Below are positions 16,631-25,281 of a stretch of DNA of 64,000 nt, piece by piece. The position numbers and the translations under genes were made by a program. Each line of letters starts with the position of its first letter. Position 1 is the stretch's first letter. Source of the stretch: Vagococcus intermedius (lineage in GTDB: Bacteria > Bacillota > Bacilli > Lactobacillales > Vagococcaceae); contig NZ_CP110232.1 in assembly GCF_029144185.1 (NCBI RefSeq), forward strand, positions 372,001 through 436,000, written 5' to 3'. The notes under the pieces are model-generated. The model did not search any database. It worked only from the letters and a program-made list of their open reading frames with translations, and was not told the DNA's origin.

Positions 16631-18189
16631 TAAAAATAATGATTTGTTTGTTTTTGGAGTTGTGATTTAATATGAGCGACATTTTTTTCATGAGTCAAAA
16701 TATTTAATCTATCTCCCGCCAGTAAGAGTGTGTCACCTTTGGGGATAAATTCTTTTTCTCCACGGGTTATGCTAGCTACTAAGCAATCTACAGGAAAGTC
16801 TGTTTCTTTTAACATTTTGCCATCTAAATCACAACCAGTATGCAGCGATATTTCAATGATCTCTTTATTCCCAGCAATATTTTCTTCAGGCTCACCAGTC
16901 ATTTTTTCTAATAAAGCTTCGTAAATCGGTGAGGCGCCTAATAAATCAGCGACAATATAAGCCACAAGAGAGACCACAGCAATGGTCATAAGCTGTTGGA
17001 AGTCTCCGACCATTTCGGTAATTAAAATACAAGCAGTCAGGGGAGCTTTGCTAATAGCTGTAAAAAGACCGGCCATACCTAAAATTAAGAAATTCCGTGT
17101 GAAGGAGTCATTAATATTAAGATAGCTAAAACTTGCACTGGCAAACCAAGTCCCTAAAATAGCTCCTAGAGAAAGGATCGGTAGAAAAATACCGCCAGGT
17201 AAACCAGAACCATAAGAAATCATGGAAAAAGCGAATCTCAAAAGTAAAATACCAGAGAGGGTGAGTAAAGGCAACTTGTTGTCGGCAAGAATAAAAATAA
17301 CTTCACTGCCACCACCTAATAAATTTGGCCAAGCAAAACCTATTGGGATCACTAAAACCAAAGGAATAATACCGTAGTAATAATTAGGTATTTTTTTAAA
17401 TAACTGATAAAATCTGGGCATTCCTAGCAATGTTTTTTGGTAAATAACACCTGCTATTCCCAAAAATATCCCAAATACGATTAATAACCAGTAGTATTTA
17501 AGTGGTAGACGAGTGATACTACCGAATGATAGGATCGGGGTTAAACCAAAAAAATGCAGTGAGATAAAGTTGGCTGTAGTTGTAGCTGACAAGGTGGTGA
17601 GAAGCACAACAGGTGAAAAATTGTGTTGGATTTCTTCCAAGACAAATAATAAGCCAGCAAAGGGAGCGTTGAAGGCAGCGGATAAACCAGCACCAGCACC
17701 ACTAGCTAGTAGGACTTTTTTTGACATGGTATTTCCCTTAAGTAACTGGTTAATCCCTTGTCCGGCTGCAGCACCTAGTTGAATAGAGGGCCCTTCACGA
17801 CCTAAAAATAAGCCAGATGAGATTGCCAAGATGCCGGCTAATCCTTTTTTCCACAGAACGGAAAACCAGTCACCATCTAATGTACCTGCAATTTGCCCTT
17901 CCACTTGGGGAATGCCACTCCCTTTTATGAAAGGGTCGCTTTTAATGAATTGTCCCAGAATAATAGCTAATAAGATAGAGATACCCAGCCAAGGTAAGAG
18001 CCAAATCGGAGAACTGTGTAGAAAATAATAAATAGTTTTAGTGAGATGGAACATTTTTTCAATCGCGACTCTGAATAAGCTAACGACTAAACCAGCCGTA
18101 ATACCTACTAAGATTCCTTTTGCAATAAAAATTAATTTTGTGCGATCGAAATAAGTTGTAACAAACTTTTTCTTTGTGTGACTAGTCAA
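16630..18189 (-). CDS. CLC-family Cl-/H+ antiporter with C-terminal RCK_C domain
   Basis: A 519-residue integral membrane protein. The CLC core (about 20-430) shows the selectivity-filter sequence GSGIPQVEG, GREGPSIQLGAAAGQG containing the gating Glu, and FVLEEIQHNF, whose first Glu corresponds to the internal proton glutamate of the E. coli exchanger. Both glutamates being present favours an antiporter over a channel. The GREGP form is the Cl- type, not the fluoride CLC type. The last 75 residues (EIIEISLHTGCDLDGKML...LLAGDRLNILT) resemble a TrkA-C/RCK_C ligand-binding domain. The start is TTG at 18189 after AAAAGGAG. Monocistronic. Roles in acid resistance or ion balance are inferred. Confidence 0.93.
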   Translation of the reverse strand: MTSHTKKKFVTTYFDRTKLIFIAKGILVGITAGLVVSLFRVAIEKMFHLTKTIYYFLHSSPIWLLPWLGISILLAIILGQFIKSDPFIKGSGIPQVEGQIAGTLDGDWFSVLWKKGLAGILAISSGLFLGREGPSIQLGAAAGQGINQLLKGNTMSKKVLLASGAGAGLSAAFNAPFAGLLFVLEEIQHNFSPVVLLTTLSATTTANFISLHFFGLTPILSFGSITRLPLKYYWLLIVFGIFLGIAGVIYQKTLLGMPRFYQLFKKIPNYYYGIIPLVLVIPIGFAWPNLLGGGSEVIFILADNKLPLLTLSGILLLRFAFSMISYGSGLPGGIFLPILSLGAILGTWFASASFSYLNINDSFTRNFLILGMAGLFTAISKAPLTACILITEMVGDFQQLMTIAVVSLVAYIVADLLGASPIYEALLEKMTGEPEENIAGNKEIIEISLHTGCDLDGKMLKETDFPVDCLVASITRGEKEFIPKGDTLLLAGDRLNILTHEKNVAHIKSQLQKQTNHYF

Positions 18190-18303
18190 ATCTAAAACTC
18201 CTTTTTAATGTCTCAAAATAATTGTTACCGTATTAATCATAATACTATTTGACTGTCTTTACAAAAAAATTGTTATTTATAAGTGAAAAAATTAATAATA
18301 AAT

Positions 18304-18324
18304 AAGAGACCTTGAAGGTCTCTT
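18304..18324 (-). terminator. Terminator of menBE operon
   Basis: AAGAGACCT and AGGTCTCTT with a three-base loop directly after menE, followed on the minus strand by a T-rich but interrupted tail. Confidence 0.65.
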
Positions 18325-19785
18325 TTATCTAGTCGGTTGAATCAATCGAATAATTTCTTGATTTGGTAATTCTCGTTTTATTAGTTTACCTATGGCATTT
18401 TTGGGTAATTCTTTTACTAGATAGTATGTTTTAGGACATTTGTAAGCGGCGATTTTTTTTGATAATAAACTTAGAGCGTCTGTATTAAAATCATCTATAT
18501 CAGTCACGACAAGATAAGCGACAACGCGTTCTCCCCAATAAGTATCCTGTTCTCCAATGACAGCAGCTTCTTTAATCATAGGAAGTTGTTTAAGCTGGTA
18601 TTCGACTTCTAAAGGATAAATATTTTCTCCACCAGAAATAATTAATTCCTTTTGACGCCCACTGACAAATAAAAATCCTTCGTTATCTAAATAGCCTAAG
18701 TCACCGGTCTTAAAGTAACCATCTTCTGTTAATTCTAGTGGAGAATTTAAGTATCCGGGAGTAACATTGGGACCTTTAATTAAAATTTCACCAGTTGAAT
18801 AGGGCTCAACTGTATCAGCAATTTTTAATGAGATTGCAAGTTGAGGTAGCCCACTAGAACCTATTTTTTTGCGAGCATCGTGATGATTTAAGGCAACAAC
18901 TTGTGAGGCTGTTTCGGTCATACCAAATGATTGAATGACTGGTAAATTCAAACGGATACAGTGCTCCAATGTATCAATCGAAAGTGCAGCTCCACCCAAA
19001 AGTAAACATTTTAGTTGCGATCCTAGACGTCTAAAGCTAGGATTGTTCAATAAAACCTCTAGCATAGTCGGGACTAAAGAAAGGTGAGTGACGTGATAAG
19101 TTGTTAAGGTGTTAATAATAGTATCGGGATTAAATTTAGCGATTAGACAAACTGTTTGTCCATAAATCAGCCCCTTGATTAACATTGAATACCCACTAAT
19201 ATGAAAGAGTGGGACAGTCATTAACCAGGTGTCATCTTGGGATAGTCCAAGATTTAAAGCTGAACCAATCGCACTAGACCAGTGATTTTCATAAGTTTGT
19301 CTCACTGCTTTTGGTGTGCCAGTTGTACCAGAAGTGAACATAATAGTTGTCGTTTGGCTTAAATCAATTGTGGTCTCACTGAAACTTAGAGCGGTGTCAC
19401 TGTTGATTTGTTTGAGAGACTCTAAACTAAGACTGTCATAATCAGTTGTGCTAAGTGTTAGTTTTTCAGTGAATTTTTCTTCAAAAATAATCAAATCAGG
19501 TTGAGCGATAGTGGTTTGTTGTTTAATTTCTTGGGCAGTTAAACGATTATTTAAGATGATTGTTTCAATATTACCCAAATGTAAGGCTAATAGAAGGTGA
19601 TAAAAATCTGCCGCGTTACTACCTAAAACAGCCACTCGTGAGAGTGACTGTTTATGGTGGTAAAGTTGGTTTAGTAAGGTATTAGCGCACATTTTTAGCT
19701 CTGAAAAAGTCCAATTGTTATTTTCAAACACAAGGCCAATTTTATTAGGCGTTAGTCGGGCACGTTTTAGTAACCAATTTTCCAT
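18325..19785 (-). CDS. menE: o-Succinylbenzoate-CoA ligase
   Basis: A 486-residue ANL-superfamily ligase that converts o-succinylbenzoate, ATP and CoA to OSB-CoA in (demethyl)menaquinone synthesis. The adenylate motif is TTIMFTSGTTGTPKAV (about residues 147-162); GQSFGMTETASQV-type A5 is present as QSFGMTETASQ; GYFKTGDLG and SGGENIYPLEVE are A7/A8; and the C-terminal catalytic Lys is in KNAIGKLIKREL. Length matches the MenE family. ATG at 19785 follows AAGGAGC. It lies 14 bases downstream of menB in one operon. Other acyl-CoA ligases share these motifs, so the assignment depends on the menB and menI neighbours. Confidence 0.92.
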   Translation of the reverse strand: MENWLLKRARLTPNKIGLVFENNNWTFSELKMCANTLLNQLYHHKQSLSRVAVLGSNAADFYHLLLALHLGNIETIILNNRLTAQEIKQQTTIAQPDLIIFEEKFTEKLTLSTTDYDSLSLESLKQINSDTALSFSETTIDLSQTTTIMFTSGTTGTPKAVRQTYENHWSSAIGSALNLGLSQDDTWLMTVPLFHISGYSMLIKGLIYGQTVCLIAKFNPDTIINTLTTYHVTHLSLVPTMLEVLLNNPSFRRLGSQLKCLLLGGAALSIDTLEHCIRLNLPVIQSFGMTETASQVVALNHHDARKKIGSSGLPQLAISLKIADTVEPYSTGEILIKGPNVTPGYLNSPLELTEDGYFKTGDLGYLDNEGFLFVSGRQKELIISGGENIYPLEVEYQLKQLPMIKEAAVIGEQDTYWGERVVAYLVVTDIDDFNTDALSLLSKKIAAYKCPKTYYLVKELPKNAIGKLIKRELPNQEIIRLIQPTR

Positions 19786-19799
19786 AATAACTAAGCTCC

Positions 19800-20612
19800 T
19801 TAAGGGAATTTAGGAAATTTTTCGAAATCAGGATCACGTTTTTCTAAGAAAGCATTTTTGCCTTCGCGTCCTTCATCCGTTGTATAATATAACATAGTAG
19901 CATCGCCAGCAAATTGTTGTAAACCAGCTAATCCATCCGTGTCAGCATTCATAGCAGCTTTGATAAAACGAATGGCAGTTGGGCTTTTCTTAAGAATTTC
20001 TTCGGCCCAGGCAACCGTCTCATTTTCGACTTCCTCTAATGGGACTACTGTATTGATCCATCCCATATCAAGAGCTTCTTGTGCTGAATATTGACGACAA
20101 GTAAACCAAACTTCTTTAGCTTTTTTATGACCAACAACACGAGCTAAGTAGCCTGAACCATAGCCGGCATCAAAACTACCAACATTAGGGCCTGTTTGAC
20201 CAAAAACAGCATTTTCAGCAGCGATTGTCAAATCACAAACTAATTGTAGGACATTTCCCCCACCAATTGACCAGCCTTTCACCATAGCAATAACTGGTTT
20301 TGGAATGATGCGGATTAAACGTTGTAAATCTAAAACATTTAAACGAGGAATATTGTGGTCGTCAATATAGCCCCCATTTCCACGAATACTTTGGTCGCCA
20401 CCGGAACAAAAGGCTTTATCTCCAGCTCCTGTTAAAATGATTGCACCAATACTCGCGTCATCACGTGAAATTGTGAAAGCTTCAATCATTTCTGAAACTG
20501 TTAGTGGGGTAAAAGCATTGTGTACATGTGGACGGTTGATTGTGATTTTTGCAATGTGTCCATATTGTTCAAATAAAATTTCTTGGTATTCTTTGATTGT
20601 TGTCCAATTCAT
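19800..20612 (-). CDS. menB: 1,4-Dihydroxy-2-naphthoyl-CoA synthase
   Basis: A 270-residue crotonase-fold enzyme closing the naphthoquinone ring: OSB-CoA to DHNA-CoA. Recognisable stretches are [20 protein letters not shown] (oxyanion hole) and [20 protein letters not shown], which is nearly invariant in MenB and contains the FDAG Asp. Length is normal (about 272). ATG at 20612 follows AAAGGGAG. It is the first gene of a menB-menE operon whose promoter overlaps that of divergent menI. Confidence 0.96.
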   Translation of the reverse strand: MNWTTIKEYQEILFEQYGHIAKITINRPHVHNAFTPLTVSEMIEAFTISRDDASIGAIILTGAGDKAFCSGGDQSIRGNGGYIDDHNIPRLNVLDLQRLIRIIPKPVIAMVKGWSIGGGNVLQLVCDLTIAAENAVFGQTGPNVGSFDAGYGSGYLARVVGHKKAKEVWFTCRQYSAQEALDMGWINTVVPLEEVENETVAWAEEILKKSPTAIRFIKAAMNADTDGLAGLQQFAGDATMLYYTTDEGREGKNAFLEKRDPDFEKFPKFP

Positions 20613-20645
20613 TAATTTCGACTCCCTTTAATTAGTAATAGTTCT

Positions 20646-20674
20646 ATTATAAGCAAAGAAAAAATGTTTGTATA
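20646..20674 (-). promoter_or_regulatory. Predicted menB promoter
   Basis: On the minus strand, TATACA (20674-20669), a 17-base spacer, then a perfect TATAAT (20651-20646). Its -35 box overlaps that of the divergent menI promoter. Confidence 0.55.
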
Positions 20675-20696
20675 TCATTTCGTTTTGATATTTAAT
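20668..20696 (+). promoter_or_regulatory. Predicted menI promoter
   Basis: TTGTAT, 17-base spacer, TTTAAT. The -35 box shares five bases with the menB -35 on the other strand. Confidence 0.45.
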
Positions 20697-20730
20697 AATA
20701 AGTAAGAAAAAGAGAAGAGGAGTAGTTTAT

Positions 20731-21102
20731 ATGACAGCAATAGAAACTTTAGGAATTAAGGAAATAATAGTCAGTCAAGATCGGGTTGTCCTAGAACTTG
20801 ATATTAAGGAATGTCATCGTCAACCGTTTGGTTTAGTACATGGAGGGGTTTCTGCCTTGATGGCAGAGACGGCTGCTAGTTTAGGGGCAACAACTTATTT
20901 GGACACCACTAAAAAAATTCCAGTAGGCATGGATATTCATTCACGTCATGTTAAATCCGTTAAAGAAGGTCGCTTAAACGCGATAGCTAAGCCTATATCA
21001 ATTGGAAAGACGGTTCAAATCTGGGAGATTGAGATAATCGATCAACAAGAACGTTTAATCTGTCATAGTACATGTAGTTTGTTGGTGATCGATAAGCCGT
21101 AA
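20731..21102 (+). CDS. menI: Hotdog-fold thioesterase, probable DHNA-CoA hydrolase
   Basis: A 123-residue single hotdog domain of the PaaI/YdiI type. The motif QPFGLVHGGVSALMAETAAS contains the HGG turn and the catalytic Glu. DHNA-CoA thioesterases of this type release 1,4-dihydroxy-2-naphthoate before prenylation. Divergent location from menBE supports this role over a generic acyl-CoA thioesterase. ATG at 20731 follows GAGGAG. Confidence 0.85.
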   Translation: MTAIETLGIKEIIVSQDRVVLELDIKECHRQPFGLVHGGVSALMAETAASLGATTYLDTTKKIPVGMDIHSRHVKSVKEGRLNAIAKPISIGKTVQIWEIEIIDQQERLICHSTCSLLVIDKP

Positions 21103-21142
21103 TAGCACGAAATCATATGAGTATATGGTAAGTATCTAACGT

Positions 21143-21199
21143 GTTGTGGCAGTGGTAAGCATCTCCCTAGCTATTAAATTTATTTTTGCCACAACTTTT
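21143..21199 (+). promoter_or_regulatory. Long-loop hairpin between menI and PTS gene
   Basis: GTTGTGGCA (21143-21151) pairs perfectly with TGCCACAAC (21187-21195), followed by TTTTGC. The 35-base loop is long and the T run short, so it may be a weak menI terminator or a regulated leader of the fructose-type PTS gene. Confidence 0.45.
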
Positions 21200-21272
21200 G
21201 CAAAAAGCTTGGATTAAATAGTTTCTTTCGTGATGTTACACTAATAGTGAAGAAAATAAAGGGAGTGAGAAA

Positions 21273-23213
21273 ATGTCACAAAAAACTATTGTTGCTATCA
21301 CATCTTGTCCGGTTGGCATCGCCCATACCTACATGGCGGCTGAAACCTTAGAGAAAAAAGGACAAGAATTAGGTGTTAGAGTTAAAGTTGAAACACATGG
21401 TTCAATCGGGATTGAAAATGAATTAACTAGTGCTGAGATTGAGCAAGCAGAAGGTGTTATTATTGCAGCGGATACGGTGATTGATATGTCGCGTTTTGCT
21501 GGTAAACAAGTCATTAAAGTGGGCGTTCAAGATGGGATTCATAAAGCTGAGAGTCTAGTCAATCAAATTTTGACTAACCAAGGTCAAGTTTTATCAGGCA
21601 CAGCCACTGCCTCGACTGAAGAAGGTAACGCTAAAAAAGCGAGTGTGGGTCAAACAATGTATAAGAGTTTAATGAATGGTGTTTCTTATATGGTGCCATT
21701 TGTTGTAACAGGTGGCTTATTGATTGCAATTGCCTTATCACTAGGTGGTGTCCCTGGACCAAACGGTATTGCGATTCCTGCGGGAAGTGTCTGGGCAACT
21801 GTCAATGATATTGGTGGAATTGCAATGGGACTTATGGTCCCTGTTTTATCTGCTTTTATTGCCCATAGTATTGCAGACAGACCAGGTTTAGTTCCTGGGT
21901 TTGTTGGCGGGATGATTGCTACGAATGGTGCCTTATATAATAGTGAAGCTGGAGCTGGTTTTTTAGGTGGGATTTTAGCTGGTTTTATCGCAGGATTTGT
22001 CGCTTTAGGTATTAAAAAAATTAAAGTACCAAAAGTAATTCAATCCATTATGCCAATCATTATTATTCCGGTTGTGTCATCAGTTATTGTTGGTTTTTCA
22101 TTTATCTATGTGATTGGTCGTCCAGTAGCCGTTCTATTTGAAAGTTTATCAACGTGGTTAGCTGGGATGCAAGGTGGTAGTCAGATTATTTTAGCTTTGA
22201 TTTTAGGAGCGATGATTGCTGTTGATATGGGCGGTCCATTTAATAAAGTGGCCTTCCTATTTGGTTCTGGAATGATTGCTCAAGGTAATTTTAATATTAT
22301 GGGACCAATTGCAGTAGCCATTTGTGTGCCACCGTTAGGAATGGGTGTGGCAACATTTATCTTGAAAAATAAATTTACGCAACCTGAAAAAGAAGCTGGG
22401 AAAGCCTCTTTTGCAATGGGCTTATTTGGAATTACTGAAGGTGCTATTCCTTTTGCTTCAACTGATCCGCTACGGGTTATCCCAAGTATTGTTGCCGGCT
22501 CAATGACAGGTAGTGTCGTTGCAATGTTAGGTGGTGTGACCGATCATGTAGCTCATGGTGGTCCTATCGTCGCAGTTTTAGGTGCAGTTGATAATGTTTT
22601 AATGTTTTTCGTAGCCGTAGCTGCAGGGATTGCAGTAACTGTTGCTTGTTTACAGTTCTTGAAAAAAGATGTAACAAAAGTGGCAGTTGCTATCTCAACA
22701 GAAGAGACTGTCATTGAAACAGTTGAGGAAGTAATTGAAGAAGAAAAAGAAGAATTTGAAAAATTAACGGATATTGTGTCTGATCAAGCTTTAATTTTAG
22801 ATGTTAAAGGTGAAACCAAAGAAGAGGTTATGGATGAGATGATTGCCAAATTTGGTGAACTTGAAAAAATTACGTCAACGTCAGAATTTAAAAAAGCAAT
22901 CCTGGCTCGCGAAGCTGAAAGTACAACAGGAATTGGGATGTCAGTGGCGATTCCTCATGGCAAATCTTCAGCTGTGAAAGAGCCAAGCGTTGTCTTTGCT
23001 CGTTGTCCTGAAGGGCTTGATTGGGCTAGTTTAGATGGTGAGCCAACTAAATTAATGTTTATGATTGCAGTTCCAGCTGATAATCAGACTGATGCTCATT
23101 TGAAAATATTACAAATGTTATCTCGTAAATTGATGGATGATCAATTTAGAGAAGCGCTATTAGTAGCTGCTACCAAAGGTGAAGTAATGTCTTTACTTGA
23201 TACTGTCCGTTAA
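21273..23213 (+). CDS. PTS fructose-family EIIBCA permease
   Basis: A 646-residue fused PTS transporter with domains in the order B-C-A. EIIB (1-100) has the phosphocysteine in ITSCPVGIAHTYMAAE. EIIC (about 125-465) has multiple membrane helices and the conserved GLFGITEGAIPFA. A Glu-rich linker (about 475-495) leads to EIIA (about 500-646) with the phosphohistidine in GMSVAIPHGKS. ATG at 21273 follows AAGGGAGTGAG. No 1-phosphofructokinase or other catabolic gene is adjacent, so the sugar (fructose, mannitol-like or mannosyl sugar) cannot be fixed. The PRD regulator follows after a terminator. Confidence 0.92.
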   Translation: MSQKTIVAITSCPVGIAHTYMAAETLEKKGQELGVRVKVETHGSIGIENELTSAEIEQAEGVIIAADTVIDMSRFAGKQVIKVGVQDGIHKAESLVNQILTNQGQVLSGTATASTEEGNAKKASVGQTMYKSLMNGVSYMVPFVVTGGLLIAIALSLGGVPGPNGIAIPAGSVWATVNDIGGIAMGLMVPVLSAFIAHSIADRPGLVPGFVGGMIATNGALYNSEAGAGFLGGILAGFIAGFVALGIKKIKVPKVIQSIMPIIIIPVVSSVIVGFSFIYVIGRPVAVLFESLSTWLAGMQGGSQIILALILGAMIAVDMGGPFNKVAFLFGSGMIAQGNFNIMGPIAVAICVPPLGMGVATFILKNKFTQPEKEAGKASFAMGLFGITEGAIPFASTDPLRVIPSIVAGSMTGSVVAMLGGVTDHVAHGGPIVAVLGAVDNVLMFFVAVAAGIAVTVACLQFLKKDVTKVAVAISTEETVIETVEEVIEEEKEEFEKLTDIVSDQALILDVKGETKEEVMDEMIAKFGELEKITSTSEFKKAILAREAESTTGIGMSVAIPHGKSSAVKEPSVVFARCPEGLDWASLDGEPTKLMFMIAVPADNQTDAHLKILQMLSRKLMDDQFREALLVAATKGEVMSLLDTVR

Positions 23214-23232
23214 AATAAAGTGAATAGAGTAG

Positions 23233-23277
23233 ACTCTGCCTATGTTATAATTTAAATAGCATAGGCAGAGTTTTTTT
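23233..23277 (+). terminator. Terminator of PTS gene with an embedded -10 box
   Basis: ACTCTGCCTATG and CATAGGCAGAGT form a perfect 12-bp stem followed by seven T residues. The loop carries TGTTATAAT (23243-23251), an extended -10 that could start the regulator transcript inside the descending arm. Confidence 0.88.
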
Positions 23278-23294
23278 GAAAAAGGAGGGCTAAG

Positions 23295-25241
23295 GTGAAT
23301 TTACGACAAAAAAATATACTAGAATATTTAGTGGTCAATAAAGATAAGTCATATACATTACAAGAATTGGCCAATCAAAGTCACTGTTCGACTAGAACTG
23401 TTCGGAATGATTTGGCGCAAATTAGCCAGTTATTAGTCGCTCGTCACTATGAAGCTAACTTAATTAAGAAGCCTGGTGTGGGCATTAGCTTGGCAATCAG
23501 CCCATATGAACGTCGAAAATTAATGAGGGAATTATTGCAAGCGGATTCTAAGCAAGCATCTGATGATGTAAGTCGCAAAGAACTATTGTTGGCAACATTA
23601 TTGATGTCTCAGCACCCTTTAACTTTAGATGAGTTAGCTGAGCGCTTATACGTTAATCGAACGGTTATTAGGGAAGATATTGATAGTTTACGAGAACAAA
23701 CTAAGGGATATAAGCTTGATATTATTAGTAAGCCACGCTTGGGGACCTATATTGAAGGTTGTGAGCGGGAAAGGCGCGATTTGTTAGCTCAAGTCATGAA
23801 GAAAATTAATCAACAAGCCCAAGATGGCAAAGGGTTGTTAGATTTTTTTCCTGCTAAAATGATTGAACGAGTCAATCATTCTTTAAATCTTTTAAGTCGG
23901 GAAACGGCAATTTCGATTGAAAATAACCCTTTAAATAGTATTACAATTCATATTTTATTTATGATTGAGCGTATTAAACATCATCAGTCACTATATTTAT
24001 CTACTAGTGAGTGGGATTTAATCAAGCATTCAAAAGCACTAGGATATGCCCGAAACATTACGACGGAGTTGACTCAACAGCTAGGGTTGAGTTTTCCAGA
24101 AGATGAAATTGGTTATTTAGCTTTACGAATATCGAGTTTTAATATTCATAATGAAGGAAGAACAGATGCTTATTATGAAGAAATGAAGCAAACTGTGGAG
24201 AAAATAACTTATGTTTTGATAAGGGAAGTCTCACAATTACTCGAAATTGATTTATCTGAGGATTGTATTTTAAGGAATAATTTACAGCAACATTTGGATT
24301 CGACTTTCACGCGCATTAATAGCGGGTTTCATATTTCAAATCCATTAAAAGTAGAAATTATGCGGGCTTATACACAGTTATTTATGTTAATCCAAGTTTT
24401 AGTCGAAGAATTATTGGAAGAGACTAATCTTGTAATGCCAGAAGAGGAGATTGCCTATTTAACTGTTCATTTACAAGGAGCAATTGAACGACAGAAAAAA
24501 GTAGCGAAACGGACGTTTAAATCAGTTATTATTTGTGAATTTGGTATGGGAGTATCAGCATTTTTAGAAGCTAAAATTAAACGGATTTTTCCGACAATTG
24601 ACATCTTAGAGTTACTATCTATTGCAGAGTTGGAAGTTTATAATAATTTAAATGACTTAGATTTTATTATTAGTACGGTTCCTTATCAACATGAAAAGCT
24701 CCAAGTTTTAGAAATTTCCCCTTTATTGGAAGAACGTGATTTAACTTTGTTGCGCGCCTTTTTAGTAGAGTATGAGCCATCTTTACCGACAAAACATTTT
24801 GATATTAGTTTGTTTAGTCAACCCTTCTTAGTGGAGACTCAGATAGATCAAAAATCAAAAAAAGAAGTTATCACTCAAATGGTTCAAAAATTAATTAAAA
24901 AAGGATATGTTGCGCCCTCTTATTTAGAATCTGTTCGTCATCGAGAAGAGACGTCTAGTACTCGAATTGGTCATCTGTTAGCTTTGCCTCACGGCAATCC
25001 TCAAGAAGTGAGGCATTCGAGCATTAGTTTTGCTACCTTGACATCTCCTATTGAGTGGGGAAATGGCGAAGTACAAGTAGTGGTGTTGTTGGGGTTGAAA
25101 AAGCATGATCTGGGAAGGTCTGAATTAAAAGAGTTTTTTTCAGTGTTACATTATCTCAATGAACATCCACTTATTCTGGCTGATATTATAAAAGAAACTG
25201 ATAAGTTAAAAGTATTAGAGTATTTTACAAAATATGAATAA
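23295..25241 (+). CDS. PRD-containing transcriptional activator (MtlR/LicR type) with EIIB-like and EIIA domains
   Basis: A 648-residue regulator. Two N-terminal helix-turn-helix units (LQELANQSHCSTRTVRNDL near residue 25, and LDELAERLYVNRTVIREDI near 110), two PRDs (about 190-290 and 300-400), an EIIB-Gat-like segment (VIICEFGMGVSAFLEAKIK, near 415, with Cys), and an EIIA-Fru/Mtl domain (about 500-648, phosphohistidine in IGHLLALPHGNP). PTS phosphorylation of these domains sets activity. The start is GTG at 23295 after AAAGGAGGG. It is placed directly behind the EIIBCA gene, so it very probably controls it. Confidence 0.9.
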   Translation: MNLRQKNILEYLVVNKDKSYTLQELANQSHCSTRTVRNDLAQISQLLVARHYEANLIKKPGVGISLAISPYERRKLMRELLQADSKQASDDVSRKELLLATLLMSQHPLTLDELAERLYVNRTVIREDIDSLREQTKGYKLDIISKPRLGTYIEGCERERRDLLAQVMKKINQQAQDGKGLLDFFPAKMIERVNHSLNLLSRETAISIENNPLNSITIHILFMIERIKHHQSLYLSTSEWDLIKHSKALGYARNITTELTQQLGLSFPEDEIGYLALRISSFNIHNEGRTDAYYEEMKQTVEKITYVLIREVSQLLEIDLSEDCILRNNLQQHLDSTFTRINSGFHISNPLKVEIMRAYTQLFMLIQVLVEELLEETNLVMPEEEIAYLTVHLQGAIERQKKVAKRTFKSVIICEFGMGVSAFLEAKIKRIFPTIDILELLSIAELEVYNNLNDLDFIISTVPYQHEKLQVLEISPLLEERDLTLLRAFLVEYEPSLPTKHFDISLFSQPFLVETQIDQKSKKEVITQMVQKLIKKGYVAPSYLESVRHREETSSTRIGHLLALPHGNPQEVRHSSISFATLTSPIEWGNGEVQVVVLLGLKKHDLGRSELKEFFSVLHYLNEHPLILADIIKETDKLKVLEYFTKYE

Positions 25242-25281
25242 AAATAAACCTAACAGTTAGAAGCTGTTAGGTTTATTTTTT
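25242..25281. terminator. Bidirectional terminator
   Basis: AAATAAACCTAACAG and CTGTTAGGTTTATTT form a 15-bp stem with A and T runs on either side, serving the convergent regulator and MscS-like genes. Confidence 0.9.
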
